Source: Erinaceus europaeus (lineage: Eukaryota; Chordata; Mammalia; Eulipotyphla; Erinaceidae). Taken from it: 64,000 nt of DNA. Where the stretch lies: the NCBI RefSeq assembly GCF_950295315.1, contig NW_026647672.1, positions 1 to 64,000 on the forward strand, written 5' to 3'. The notes under the pieces are model-generated. The model made no database searches. It worked only from the letters and a program-made list of their open reading frames with translations, and was not told the DNA's origin. The position numbers and the translations under genes were made by a program. The stretch's first letter is position 1. Every line of letters starts with the position of its first letter. Shown here piece by piece: positions 55,446-64,000 of the stretch.

Positions 55446-55730
55446 GGGAGCCGGGCAGTGGTGCAGTGGGTTAAGCGCACATGGCACAAAGGACAAGGAC
55501 TGTCTTAAGGATCCTGGTTCGAGCCCCCGGCTCCACACCTACAGGGGAGTCGCTTCACAGGTGGTGAAGCAGGTCTGCAGGTGTCTTATCTTTCTCTCCC
55601 TCTCTCTGTCTTCCCCTCCTCTCTCCATTTCTCTCTGTCCTATCCAACAAGAATGACAGCAACAACAACAATAACTACAACAATAAAAAAGGACAACAAA
55701 AGGGAAAATAAAATAAAAATAAATAAATAT
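55446..55730 (+). mobile_element. SINE, A type
   Basis: Perfect 14 bp TSD AAATGGTCAGAAGG at 55432-55445 and 55731-55744; tail AAATAAAATAAAAATAAATA. Confidence 0.95.
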
Positions 55731-55744
55731 AAATGGTCAGAAGG

Positions 55745-56040
55745 AGTGCTCAGCACTTGAGCACCAGACTTGCAAGTCCAAGGCGCCCAGGTGTGGGCAC
55801 CAGCACTGCGCTAGGCCTGAGCCGAGTCATGTTCTGGCCTTTCATAGAAGTGACGGACTCTTCTTTTGCTTTGCCATGGCTTCTTGCAAGTGCACTTTCA
55901 CCACTGCTAGCGGACTCTATCTTATCTAATAAAAAGCCGAAAGAAAGAAGGAAACGTGGCCGCCAGGAGTGGTGGATTCGTCGTGCCAGCATCAAGCCCC
56001 AGCAGTGACCCTGGAGGCAGTAAAAAAATAAAATAAAATA
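55745..56040 (+). mobile_element. SINE, C-like head with tail module, old
   Basis: AGTGCTCAGCACTTGAGCAC and CCAAGGCGCCCAGGTGTGGG are C-like but far diverged. A clear tail module follows at 55955-56018 (GCCGCCAGGAGTGGTGGATT ... CCTGGAGGCAG). Confidence 0.65.
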
Positions 56041-56125
56041 AAAGGCTTTTATGCCTGAGGCTCTCAAGTCCCGGGTGCAGTCCCCAGTACCATGATCAGC
56101 CAGACCTGAGCAGGGCTGTTGGGTA
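56041..56125 (+). mobile_element. SINE D fragment
   Basis: TTATGCCTGAGGCTCTCAAG, GTGCAGTCCCCAGTACCATG and AGCCAGACCTGAGCAGGGCT. The head and tail are missing. Confidence 0.65.
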
Positions 56126-56689
56126 AATAGCTAGGACTTTGTTTTAAAAATCCCCTTGGCTTCCAGAAGCGACGGAGAAGGGGGTGCTGGGGAGGACTGA
56201 CCGGGCTGGACCTTTGCCCTTACTGGGCTCCCCCTGCCCAACACCCCTTTCTGTCACCTGGCTGCTGAGTCTCGCCAACTCCCAGAGGCAGCTGAGTGGG
56301 AGCATGGGCAAGGCCTCGGCTGTGTTCAGCGTGCTGCGTGCCGGGCCTGCCCTCGCCTCCCCACGCCCTGTCCCCGCAAGCTGCATGGACACCCTCTGCC
56401 TGCCTGTGTCGTTTCTGCCCTGATGCCCATCCTGCTCCATTCACTGCCTCTTGGGGCAGGGAGAGGACACTGAGTGAGGGTCCCTTCCCAGGGCACAGCT
56501 GGAGAGGCCTGGGCATCGCCCACCCTTACCCTTGGCTGCTGGTCCTCCATACTGAGCTTGGGCTCCTCCCTGGGGTGGGGGCCTGGGTGACAGGTGGGAG
56601 CCAGGTCTGCCCCCTGCTTGCTGGGCCCCTCCACATCGCCCTGCAGGTGACAGCCCGGCCCGCTGACCGTCCCTCCGTGTCCTCCCCAG

Positions 56690-56944
56690 AGCATCGAGCG
56701 CCTCCAGCGGAAGCACCAGCCGCGGCAGCAGACCATCGACTGTGCCAAGTTCAGGGAGGCCTGCGGGGGCGACTTCTCCCTGAACTGGTGCAACCCCTTC
56801 TCGGGACCGTGGGAGCAGAGGCCCGTCAACCAAGGCGAGTGGGTGCGGCAGGCGTCCTCGCGGTCAGACAGCAGCACAGAGACAACGGAGGAGCCGTCAG
56901 AGGACAGGAAGGAAGAGGACTCCGTGGAGGTGACCGACGAGTGA
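56690..56944 (+). CDS. ZDHHC3: ZDHHC3 distal last exon, long isoform C-terminus, residues 248-331
   Basis: Acceptor TCCTCCCCAG then Ser-Ile-Glu-Arg-Leu-Gln in phase 0, compatible with exon 6. It encodes 84 residues: SIERLQRKHQPRQQTIDCAK, FREACGGDFSLNWCNPFSGP, a linker and an acidic Ser/Glu/Asp-rich end finishing EEDSVEVTDE with TGA at 56942. It opens like the proximal exon ([GS]IE[QR]L) and repeats its FSLxWxxPF motif, so it replaces that exon rather than adding to it. Joined to exons 2-6 the product is 331 residues, close to the longer human ZDHHC3 isoform. The 19.7 kb distance to exon 6 is mostly retroposons. Assignment to ZDHHC3 rests on position, phase and motif. Confidence 0.85.
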   Translation, partial: SIERLQRKHQPRQQTIDCAKFREACGGDFSLNWCNPFSGPWEQRPVNQGEWVRQASSRSDSSTETTEEPSEDRKEEDSVEVTDE

Positions 56945-57714
56945 CACTGCCACAGGGAGCAGGACGGACCCCGGGAGGTGCCGTTACCCTGTGGGCCAGC
57001 AGGGGCCACCCACGGCACTGCCGTCCTTGCCACAGCTCCTCCCTCCCTCTCCATGTTCGGTCGGGGCTGGCAGAGAGACTCTGAGTTGTGTGAAGAGCCC
57101 ACCCTCTGTGGCCGGCGTCTGCAGCAGGCCCAACCTGGCACAGGGCAGCTCACCTGCTGCAGGGTGGGTTGGGCACAGAGGAGATTTTGCTTTGAGCTGT
57201 TCTTGGGCGGCCTCTTTCCTCGGGCTCCTGGTTCCTGAGAAGTGTTAAGAATATGATGGGTGGGCAGGGCAGGGAAACAGCAGCTGCCAGGGCTGCAGGC
57301 CACCCAGCTGGTCCGGAAGGGGCTTCCCCTGCTGCCCGCCAAATGAAGGAGAGAGGCAGGGCCAGTCGGCTGGCTTTAAGAGAGGACCCCAACCCAGGGC
57401 TAGAGGCCAGGAGACAAGACCAAGTCAGGAACCAGCCTGAGTTGCCTGGACCTGGCTCCCACAGCTCTGTGCCAGTGGTACCAGAATCTTCACCGAGTCT
57501 GTCACCCTGCCTGTCCCTTGACCTGCGGGGTGGGGGCAAGGACTGATCAGAGCTACTGGGACTCTGATATCCCATGAGAAATGAAATTTCACTTTCCTCC
57601 TGGTGAGTCTTACAGTCTTCCTGATAACCAGGCAGAAGCCCCGCCTGTGTTTTAGACCAGTTCTGCCCAAGACCTGCACACTGATCAGACAGACAGACAC
57701 TGAGCAACCACACG

Positions 57715-57747
<33 letters not shown>
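57715..57747. repeat. (CA)n microsatellite
   Basis: ACGCACGCGCGCACACACAC and further CA units. Confidence 0.93.
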
Positions 57748-57885
57748 GGTCCACTTAAAGCCTGAGGTGTTTCTTACCTGAGGTAGGGTAGTTGGGCCCT
57801 GGAAGCCTAACTCTGGCAGCTGCAGCGTCCACACCAAATCCAATAGGAGGGTCCCCGCCCCAGCTTGGCGTAAGAATGGAGCCCC

Positions 57886-58240
57886 TGGGGGGTCGGGCGG
57901 TAGCGCAGCAGGTTAAGCGCACGTGGTGCAAAGCGCAAGGACCAGCGTAAGGATCCCGGTTCGAGCCCCCGGCTCCCCACCTGCAGGGGAGTCGCTTCAC
58001 AGGCGGTGAAGCAGGTCTGCAGGTGTCTGTCTTTCTCTCCCCCTCTCTGCCTTCCCCTCCTCTCTCCATTTCTCTCTGTCCTATCCAACAACGAAGGACA
58101 TTAACAACAACAACAATAATAACCACAACAAGGCTACAACAAGGGCAACAGAAGGGGGAGAAAAACAGCCTCCAGGAGCAGTGGATTCATGGTGCAGGCA
58201 CCAAGCCCCACCGATAACCCTGGAGGCAAAAAAAAAAAAA
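57886..58240 (+). mobile_element. SINE, A type with tail module
   Basis: TSD ATGGAGCCCC (57876-57885) / ATGGAACCCC (58241-58250). Perfect A box TAGCGCAGCAGG variant, B box GGTTCGAGCCC, tail module at about 58166-58228 with both arms intact. Confidence 0.93.
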
Positions 58241-58599
58241 ATGGAACCCCCACCCCCTGCCTGCTTCCTGGCCTTGTTCTTCTCTGGTGGAGTGAGGCAC
58301 CGAGGCACAGCCGGCCCAGGCAAGGTCCCAGTTCTGGGCAGAAGAGTGAGGGTCCTGGCCCACGGGCACCTAGAGCCCCAGCACAGTGGGGAAAGGTCAG
58401 CGTTCGGAGCTGCCACCCAGGACACTTGGGAAGGGCAGATTCTGTCAGACCCTCCACTGCAGCTGGGGCAAGTGGGGTTGACAAAGCCGCCAGCCCTGCC
58501 CCTGCTTGGGGCTTCTCCAGGTCCTGGGGAGGAGGACTCTGTCCCGTGCGAAGGCCTCGACAGACAGGCTCTGGGGGATTTCTCTGTCCACATGAGCTC

Positions 58600-59182
58600 T
58601 ATTTATTTTGGCTGGTTGGTTGGTTTGTTGGTTGGTTCTGCCACCAGGATTATTGCTGGGACTTGGTGAATGAATCCACCACTCCCAGTGGCCATTTGTC
58701 CTTTTATTTACTTTTTATAGGACAGATAGAAATTGAGAGGGGGAGTCGGGCGGTAGCGCAGCGGGTTAAGCGCACGAGGTGCCAAGCGCAGGGACCGGCG
58801 TAAGGATCCCGGTTCGAGCCCCCGGCTCCCCACCTGCAGGGGACTCGCTTCACAGGCGGTGAAGCAGGTCTGCAGGTGTCTGTCTTTCTCTCCTCCCCTC
58901 TGCCTTCCCCTCCTCTCTCTCCATTTCTCTCTGTCCTATCCAACAATGAACGACATCAACAATAATAACCACAAGACTACAACAACAAGGGCAACAAAAG
59001 GGGGAAAATGACCTCCAGGAGCAGTGGCTTCATGGTGCAGGCACCGAGCCCCAGCAATAACCCTGGAGGCGAAAAGAAAAGAAAAGAAAAGAAAAGAAAA
59101 GAAAAGAAAAGAAATAGGAGAAGGGGAGAAAGAGATGCCTGCAGCCCTGCCTCACCACTCGTGAAGCCTCCCCGCTGCGGGC
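58600..59182 (-). mobile_element. Antisense SINE with tail module, split by a sense A-type SINE
   Basis: The reversed tail module and 3' part (58600-58738, ending GGACAGATAGAAATTGAGAG) resume at about 59114 (AGGAGAAGGGGAGAAAGAGA ... GAAGCCTCCCCGCTGC). The 5' head of the older copy is lost after about 59182. Confidence 0.7.
58740..59113 (+). mobile_element. SINE, A type with tail module, nested, (GAAAA)n tail
   Basis: GGGGAGTCGGGCGGTAGCGC head, both arms of the tail module at about 59008-59070, and a tail of about eight GAAAA units. Confidence 0.92.
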
Positions 59183-59800
59183 CCTCAGGCACAGTGATGG
59201 CCGCAGCTCAGCTTTACTATAAACCCAGCCACCAGCTCAGTTTTAATATCTGTGAGCCACAATGTTGAGAGCCTATGTCCTCTCTGAAACCCTCTGCCAC
59301 CTCCCGGCCAGGGAGCGAATGCACACCGTGCAGAGACAGGGTTCCTCTCTGACCACGCTGACCCAGAGGGCAGTCCTGGAGTGCTCAGGGCGGGTCTGAT
59401 ACCCCAGCAGGGAGCGACTTGGTGTCACCCACGGGAGTCGGCCAGGGGGCAGCGGTTAGAATAAGAAAGCCTACGCATAGGTCACCGAGAAGAGCAGCCT
59501 CCACAGCCGTCAGGGCTGCTCAGACCACGTGCCCCTGAGAACCCACCTGGTGCAGCCAGGAACGGCTTGTCTCCATTCAGCTGTTTCCACGTTGGCTGAG
59601 CCCAGCTCAGGCTCTCGGCACCGAGACCCCAGTCTCAGGAGCTGGACTGGGCCCCGCTAGGCTCATGTGGGGAGTGAGCCCACCCTGCGCCCCAGGTCTT
59701 CCCCCGCCCAGGGCTGCAGCATCCTTCCAAGACTCTGCTTAGCCTCGAACCAGCAGCGCCTCAGTGATGGTAACACTGGAAGGGGCTGGCACACTGCTCG

Positions 59801-59806
59801 AATAAA
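59801..59806 (+). promoter_or_regulatory. ZDHHC3: Poly(A) signal AATAAA, probable long ZDHHC3 isoform
   Basis: AATAAA followed 5-30 bp later by the T/GT-rich TCTTTGTTTGGCTTCAGTGT, a good cleavage-site context. Its link to the exon at 56690 is inferred from position. Confidence 0.55.
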
Positions 59807-59927
59807 TGCTCTTTGTTTGGCTTCAGTGTCTGGAGTCTGGCTTTCCCTAGGGGACCCAGAGCCATGGACCTTGTCCTTCTGTTTGGGTCAGTTCAGGACA
59901 CCCTGAAACTGACCCACGTCAGTGCCA

Positions 59928-60002
59928 CTCGGGCGGCACCAGCAGAATGAGTGGCTTGAACCCAGGGCCCTGCACTTGGTGACAGCTCCACCGCCTGGCC
60001 CC
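59928..60002 (-). mobile_element. SINE head fragment, B type, antisense
   Basis: GCTTGAACCCAGGGCCCTGC to AGCTCCACCGCCTGGCCCC. Confidence 0.65.
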
Positions 60003-60109
60003 TTGAGTCCCCTCTGAGGACTGTGCACAGTGAGCAAGCCTGGGTCACACCTGGGCCCGGTGCCCAGCACCCACCAGCTCCTCCCCCTGCCCAGATACAG
60101 GTGGGCAGG

Positions 60110-60310
60110 GCCGGGCCTGCTGCTGGGGGAGGGGGCTGGGGGGCCGGGGAAGGGGGCCACAGGGGGAGGGCGGCTCACTGACCTGGGGGCCAGGAGGGGG
60201 TTGGGGGCTGAGGGACGCAGGGAGGGGCCTTGCTGACCTGTGGGAGGGGGCTGGGGGCCGTGGAGAGGGGCCCCCGGGGAGGGGACTTGTTGGACAGGGA
60301 AAGGGGGGCT
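60110..60310. repeat. Imperfect GGGGGCTGGGGG-rich repeat
   Basis: Irregular repeats such as GGGGGAGGGGGCTGGGGGGC with several runs of four or more G, a candidate G-quadruplex region on the + strand. Confidence 0.6.
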
Positions 60311-60360
60311 CGGCTTCTGGTGCCCACGCGGGGACCCCCACACACCCCAGAGCCACCTCT

Positions 60361-62013
60361 TTCTCCCTTTCCCCCCCTCTCCCTCTCTGTCTATCCCTCT
60401 CTGTCCCTTTTTGTCCCTCTGTCCCTCTCTGTCCCTCTATCCCTCTCTGTCCCTCTGTCCCTCTCTGTCCCTTTTTGTCCCTCTGTCCCTCTCTGTCCCT
60501 CTATCCCTCTCTGTCCCTCTGTCCCTCTCTGTTCCTCTGTCGCTCTCTGTCCCTCTGTCCCTCTCTGTCCCTCTATCCCTCTCTGTCCCTCTGTCCCTCT
60601 CTGTCCCTCTGTCCCTCTCTGTCCCTCTGTCGCTCTCTGTCCCTCTGTCCCTCTCTGTCGCTCTCTGTCCCTCTGTCCCTCTCTGTTCCTCTGTCGCTCT
60701 CTGTCCCTCTATCCCTCTCTGTCCCTCTGTCCCTCTCTGTCCCTCTGTCCCTCTCTGTCGCTCTCTGTCCCTCTGTCCCTCTCTGTCCCTCTGTCCCTCT
60801 CTGTCCCTCTGTCCCTCTCTGTCCCTCTGTCCCTCTCTGTCCCTCTGTCCCTCTCTGTCCCTCTGTCCCTCTCTGTCCCTCTGTCGCTCTATCCCTCTCT
60901 GTCCCTCTGTCGCTCTCTGTCCCTCTGTCCCTCTCTGTTCCTCTGTCGCTCTCTGTCCCTCTATCCCTCTCTGTCCCTCTGTCCCTCTCTGTCCCTCTGT
61001 CCCTCTCTGTCGCTCTCTGTCCCTCTGTCCCTCTCTGTCCCTCTATCCCTCTCTGTCCCTCTGTCCCTCTCTGTCCCTCTGTCCCTCTCTGTCCCTCTGT
61101 CGCTCTCTGTCCCTCTCTGTCCCTCTGTCCCTCTCTGTCCCTCTGTCCCTCTCTGTCCCTCTATCCCTCTCTGTCCCTCTGTCCCTCTCTGTCCCTCTGT
61201 CCCTCTCTGTCCCTCTATCCCTCTCTGTCCCTCTGTCCCTCTCTGTCCCTCTGTCCCTCTCTGTCCCTCTGTCCCTCTCTGTTCCTCTGTCGCTCTCTGT
61301 CCCTCTGTCCCTCTCTGTCCCTCTGTCCCTCTGTCCCTCTCTGTCGCTCTCTGTCCCTCTGTCCCTCTCTGTCCCTCTGTCGCTCTCTGTCCCTCTGTCG
61401 CTCTCTGTCCCTCTGTCCCTCTCTGTTCCTCTGTCGCTCTCTGTCCCTCTATCCCTCTCTGTCCCTCTGTCCCTCTGTCCCTCTCTGTCCCTCTGTCCCT
61501 CTCTGTCCCTCTGTCGCTCTCTGTCCCTCTGTCCCTCTATCCCTCTCTGTCCCTCTGTCCCTCTCTGTCCCTCTGTCCCTCTCTGTCGCTCTCTGTCCCT
61601 CTGTCCCTCTCTGTCCCTCTATCCCTCTCTGTCCCTCTGTCCCTCTCTGTCCCTCTGTCCCTCTCTGTCCCTCTGTCGCTCTCTGTCCCTCTGTCCCTCT
61701 ATCCCTCTCTGTCCCTCTGTCCCTCTCTGTCCCTCTGTCCCTCTCTGTCGCTCTCTGTCCCTCTGTCCCTCTCTGTCCCTCTATCCCTCTCTGTCCCTCT
61801 GTCCCTCTCTGTCCCTCTGTCCCTCTCTGTCCCTCTGTCGCTCTCTGTCCCTCTGTCCCTCTATCCCTCTCTGTCCCTCTGTCCCTCTCTGTCCCTCTGT
61901 CCCTCTCTGTCCCTCTGTCGCTCTCTGTCCCTCTATCCCTCTCTGTCCCTCTGTCCCTCTCTGTCCCTCTGTCCCTCTCTGTCCCTCTGTCGCTCTCTGT
62001 CCCTCTGTCCCTT
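60361..62013. repeat. Pyrimidine satellite, GTCCCTCT/GTCCCTCTCT (18 bp) with 162 bp higher order
   Basis: Alternating 8 and 10 bp steps give an 18 bp unit. Variants GTCGCTCT, CTATCCCT and GTTCCTCT recur. In the right part the variant pattern repeats every 162 bp (GTCCCTCTAT at 61531, 61693 and 61855), that is nine 18 bp units. Almost strand-pure pyrimidine on +. Because 18 and 162 are multiples of three, it yields long Ser/Leu/Cys/Pro ORFs that are not genes. G-rich GGGG-containing sequence flanks it at 60120-60310. Confidence 0.96.
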
Positions 62014-62089
62014 GGCAAGCATCGACCAGCCGGCCCGCACCTGCAGCAGTGAGTGGGGCAGACGGACCAGGCGGGACAGGGTCCCCCTT

Positions 62090-62200
62090 CCTCAGGGTGA
62101 TGCCCAAGAACTGCAGAATCTCCCCCCAGCCTCGGGTCCCAGGTTTGGTCCTGGCAGCACCACAGGCCGAGCTGGTCGGGGCTCTGCAAACAGCAATTAC
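62090..62200 (+). mobile_element. SINE D fragment
   Basis: TGATGCCCAAGAACTGCAGA, CCCAGGTTTGGTCCTGGCAG and GGCCGAGCTGGTCGGGGCTC. The head and tail are missing. Confidence 0.55.
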
Positions 62201-62395
62201 CCGAGACGAGACTTAACCTGGAAGGCGACACCAACGGCGAGTGTCACGAGCGGCTCAGACTGTCAGACAGTGGGGGCGGGAAATGACCTGATGTCCCCCG
62301 TGAGCTCCGTGAGAGCAGAATTCAGATTGTTTTGCGTTATCGCCGCAGAGGTTACGTTGGGACTTGGTGCTACTCTTGATGCCCATTTTTCTTTC

Positions 62396-62665
62396 TTTTT
62401 AATATTTATTTATTTACTCTCTTTTGCTGCCCTTGTTGTTTTATTGGTGTAGTTATTGTTGTTGTTATTATTGCTGTCATTGTTGTTGGCTAGGACAGAG
62501 AGACATGGAGAGAGGAGGGGAAGACAGAGAGGGGAAGAGAAAGACAGACACCTGCCGACCTGCTTCACCGCCTGGGAAGCGACTCCCCTGCAGGTGGGGA
62601 GCCGGGGGCTCGAACCGGGATCCTTACACCGGTCCCTGCGCTTCGTGTCACCTGCGCTCAGCCCC
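62396..62665 (-). mobile_element. SINE, A type, antisense
   Basis: TTTTTAATATTTATTTATTT to GTGTCACCTGCGCTCAGCCC. The last part of the head is cut off by the CpG-rich segment that follows. Confidence 0.85.
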
Positions 62666-63045
62666 CCCGCGACTTTTTCCTCCGAAAGGCGAGTCTGAGG
62701 GACGGCGAGCGGTGCGCAGCGCGGCGGCCCCACAGGCTCCATCTCGGCCCGGCGTTGCCCACAGTCGGCAGCCGGCTGGGCGGGAAGCCCCGTGGTCACC
62801 CGCGCAGAAACGGCCCCGCTGCCCGCGGCCTGCACCCTCCCGTGTGGGCGGAAGCCCTGGTCTGGGCGTCTGTGCCGGGACAGACAGACGGACAAGAAGA
62901 CACGCGTCCGCGGCACCGGCTCTCGACCGGAGCCCGGCTCGGGGGCGTTTCGCCGCCCCCCCCCCAGCTGGCAGGCGCAGCAGGGACGTCATGGGGCCCC
63001 TCACCTCCCGCACTGGCAACAGGGCCGCACGCGACCGCCTGAGCG
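62666..63045. other. CpG-rich stretch of unknown role
   Basis: Very high G+C and frequent CpG (for example GACACGCGTCCGCGGCACCG). There is no repeat unit and no convincing exon. It could be a small CpG island or GC-rich spacer next to the satellite; overlapping ORFs here are not supported by codon pattern. Confidence 0.5.
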
Positions 63046-63049
63046 CTCC

Positions 63050-64000
63050 GGGTGGGAGGAGGCGCGTCCTAGAGGGGCACCACCGGGGCCATAGAGGCGG
63101 CGCGTCCTAGAGGGGCGGGCACCACCGGGGACCATAGAGGAGGCGCGTCCTAGAGGGGCGGAAACCGGGGCCATAGAGGAGGCGCGTCCTAGGGGGACGG
63201 GCACCGGGGCCATAGAGGCGGCGCGTCCTAGAGGGGCGGGCACCACCGGGGACCATAGAGGAGGCGCGTCCTAGAGGGGCGGGCACCGGGGCCATAGAGG
63301 AGGCGCGTCCTAGAGGGGCACCACCGGGGCCATAGAGGCGGCGCGTCCTAGAGGGGCGGGCACCGGGGCCATAGAGGAGGCGCGTCCTAGAGGGGCACCA
63401 CCGGGGCCATAGAGGCGGCGCGTCCTAGAGGGGCGGGCACCGGGGCCATAGAGGCGGCGCGTCCTAGAGGGGCACCACCGGGGCCATAGAGGCGGCGCGT
63501 CCTAGAGGGGCGGGCACCGGGGCCATAGAGGAGGCGCGTCCTAGAGGGGCACCACCGGGGCCATAGAGGCGGCGCGTCCTAGAGGGGCGGGCACCGGGGA
63601 CCATAGAGGCGGCGCGTCCTAGAGGGGCGGGCACCGGGGCCATAGAGGAGGCGCGTCCTAGAGGGGCACCACCGGGGCCATAGAGGCGGCGCGTCCTAGA
63701 GGGGCGGGCACCGGGGACCATAGAGGCGGCGCGTCCTAGAGGGGCGGGCACCGGGGCCATAGAGGAGGCGCGTCCTAGAGGGGCACCACCGGGGCCATAG
63801 AGGCGGCGCGTCCTAGAGGGGCGGGCACCGGGGCCATAGAGGAGGCGCGTCCTAGAGGGGCACCACCGGGGCCATAGAGGCGGCGCGTCCTAGAGGGGCA
63901 CCACCGGGGACCATAGAGGCGGCGCGTCCTAGAGGGGCACCACCGGGGCCATAGAGGCGGCGCGTCCTAGAGGGGCGGGCACCGGGGCCATAGAGGCGGC
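63050..64000. repeat. GC-rich minisatellite, 36-43 bp units, at least 24 copies, runs off the window
   Basis: The core GGCGCGTCCTAGAGGGGC is followed by either ACCACCGGGGCCATAGAGG or GGGCACCGGGGCCATAGAGG (also GGGGACC). Unit types A (ACCACC) and B (GGGCACC) mostly alternate, sometimes as A-B-B' trimers, so a higher-order structure exists. Many G runs per unit. Confidence 0.96.

Larger units (their letters stand above)
40620..56689 (+). other. ZDHHC3: Retroposon-rich interval between the two ZDHHC3 last exons
   Basis: It is intronic when the distal last exon is used. It is almost filled by SINEs and a 6.7 kb antisense L1. The unassigned stretches 40880-41560, 42515-43060, 43265-43500, 44825-45220, 45985-46190, 47315-47695 and 56130-56685 show no gene. 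Confidence 0.8.
56945..59830 (+). other. ZDHHC3: Probable 3' UTR of the long ZDHHC3 isoform
   Basis: No canonical AATAAA in a plausible context was seen in the non-repeat part before 59801, so the transcript may run about 2.9 kb and include two A-type SINEs. (CA)n occurs at 57715-57747. The unique parts 56945-57880, 58250-58590 and 59185-59830 hold no other gene that I can recognise. Confidence 0.45.

Noticed and set aside
56326..57342. Minus-strand 338-codon ORF over the distal last exon
   Set aside because: It is a shadow of the GC-rich + strand exon and its flanks. No known motif, and it crosses the splice acceptor.
60230..62452. Plus-strand ORFs of 525-740 codons made of Ser-Leu-Cys-Pro repeats
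   Set aside because: They are the 18 bp pyrimidine satellite, open in all frames because the unit lacks stops. The ends run into SINE sequence.
57000..64000. Exons of a convergent neighbour such as TGM4, which flanks ZDHHC3 in human
   Set aside because: I scanned the minus strand here and saw no transglutaminase-like exon with splice sites. The gene may lie beyond the window.

Overview
The window is nuclear DNA of a hedgehog-like mammal (Erinaceidae, probably Erinaceus). Dozens of copies of tRNA-derived SINEs typical of hedgehogs are present, together with an L1 LINE, LTR pieces and very large minisatellites. Coding density is low, and conserved exons have GT-AG splice sites.

The one host gene I can support is ZDHHC3 (GODZ), a Golgi DHHC S-acyltransferase, on the + strand. 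Its coding exons are 10919-11248, 25437-25561, 31433-31529, 32145-32226 and 36889-37019. They are followed by either of two alternative last exons, 39004-39162 (product 299 aa) or 56690-56944 (product 331 aa). All junctions keep frame, and the catalytic Cys of DHHC falls at residue 157. The 5' non-coding exon(s) and promoter were not found and should lie left of base 1. Poly(A) signals suited to the two last exons lie at 40597 and 59801.

Four SINE types recur and are labelled here by head. A begins GGAGTCGGGCGGTAGCGCAG, with A box TAGCGCAGCGG and B box GGTTCGAGCCC. B begins GGGCCGGGCGGTGGTGCACC. C begins GGTCCGGGAGGTGGCGCAGT and ends AATAAA...TCTTT. D begins GGCTGGGGAGACAGCATAAT. A shared 3' module of about 62 bp, bounded by the inverted repeat CCTCCAGG/CCTGGAGG, is attached to A, B and C heads and is called the tail module below. 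All appear to be retroposons; several have perfect target-site duplications (TSDs).

Layout: 1-10.9 kb is upstream/intron 1 with three minisatellites (49, 28 and 39 bp units) and an LTR-like segment. 11.2-25.4 kb is intron 2, holding a 42-copy 52 bp minisatellite. 25.6-36.9 kb holds introns 3-5 with SINEs, a 460 bp CA-rich array and a 13 bp E-box array. 37-40.6 kb is intron 6 and the short-isoform terminal exon. 40.9-56.7 kb is a retroposon-packed interval with a 6.7 kb antisense L1 that itself received a solo LTR and a SINE. 56.7-59.8 kb is the long-isoform terminal exon with its likely 3' UTR. 60-64 kb is a 1.65 kb pyrimidine satellite, a CpG-rich stretch and a GC-rich minisatellite running off the edge.

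The most unusual observations are: a tRNA-Gly 5'-half with intact A box inside the U3 of the solo LTR; the hairpin-bounded 3' module shared between unrelated SINE heads; a 40 bp tailless SINE-head insertion with a perfect TSD; two last exons that both encode an FSLxWxxPF motif; and the near-perfect 42 x 52 bp array. No decisive search could be run here, so family names for repeats are by resemblance.
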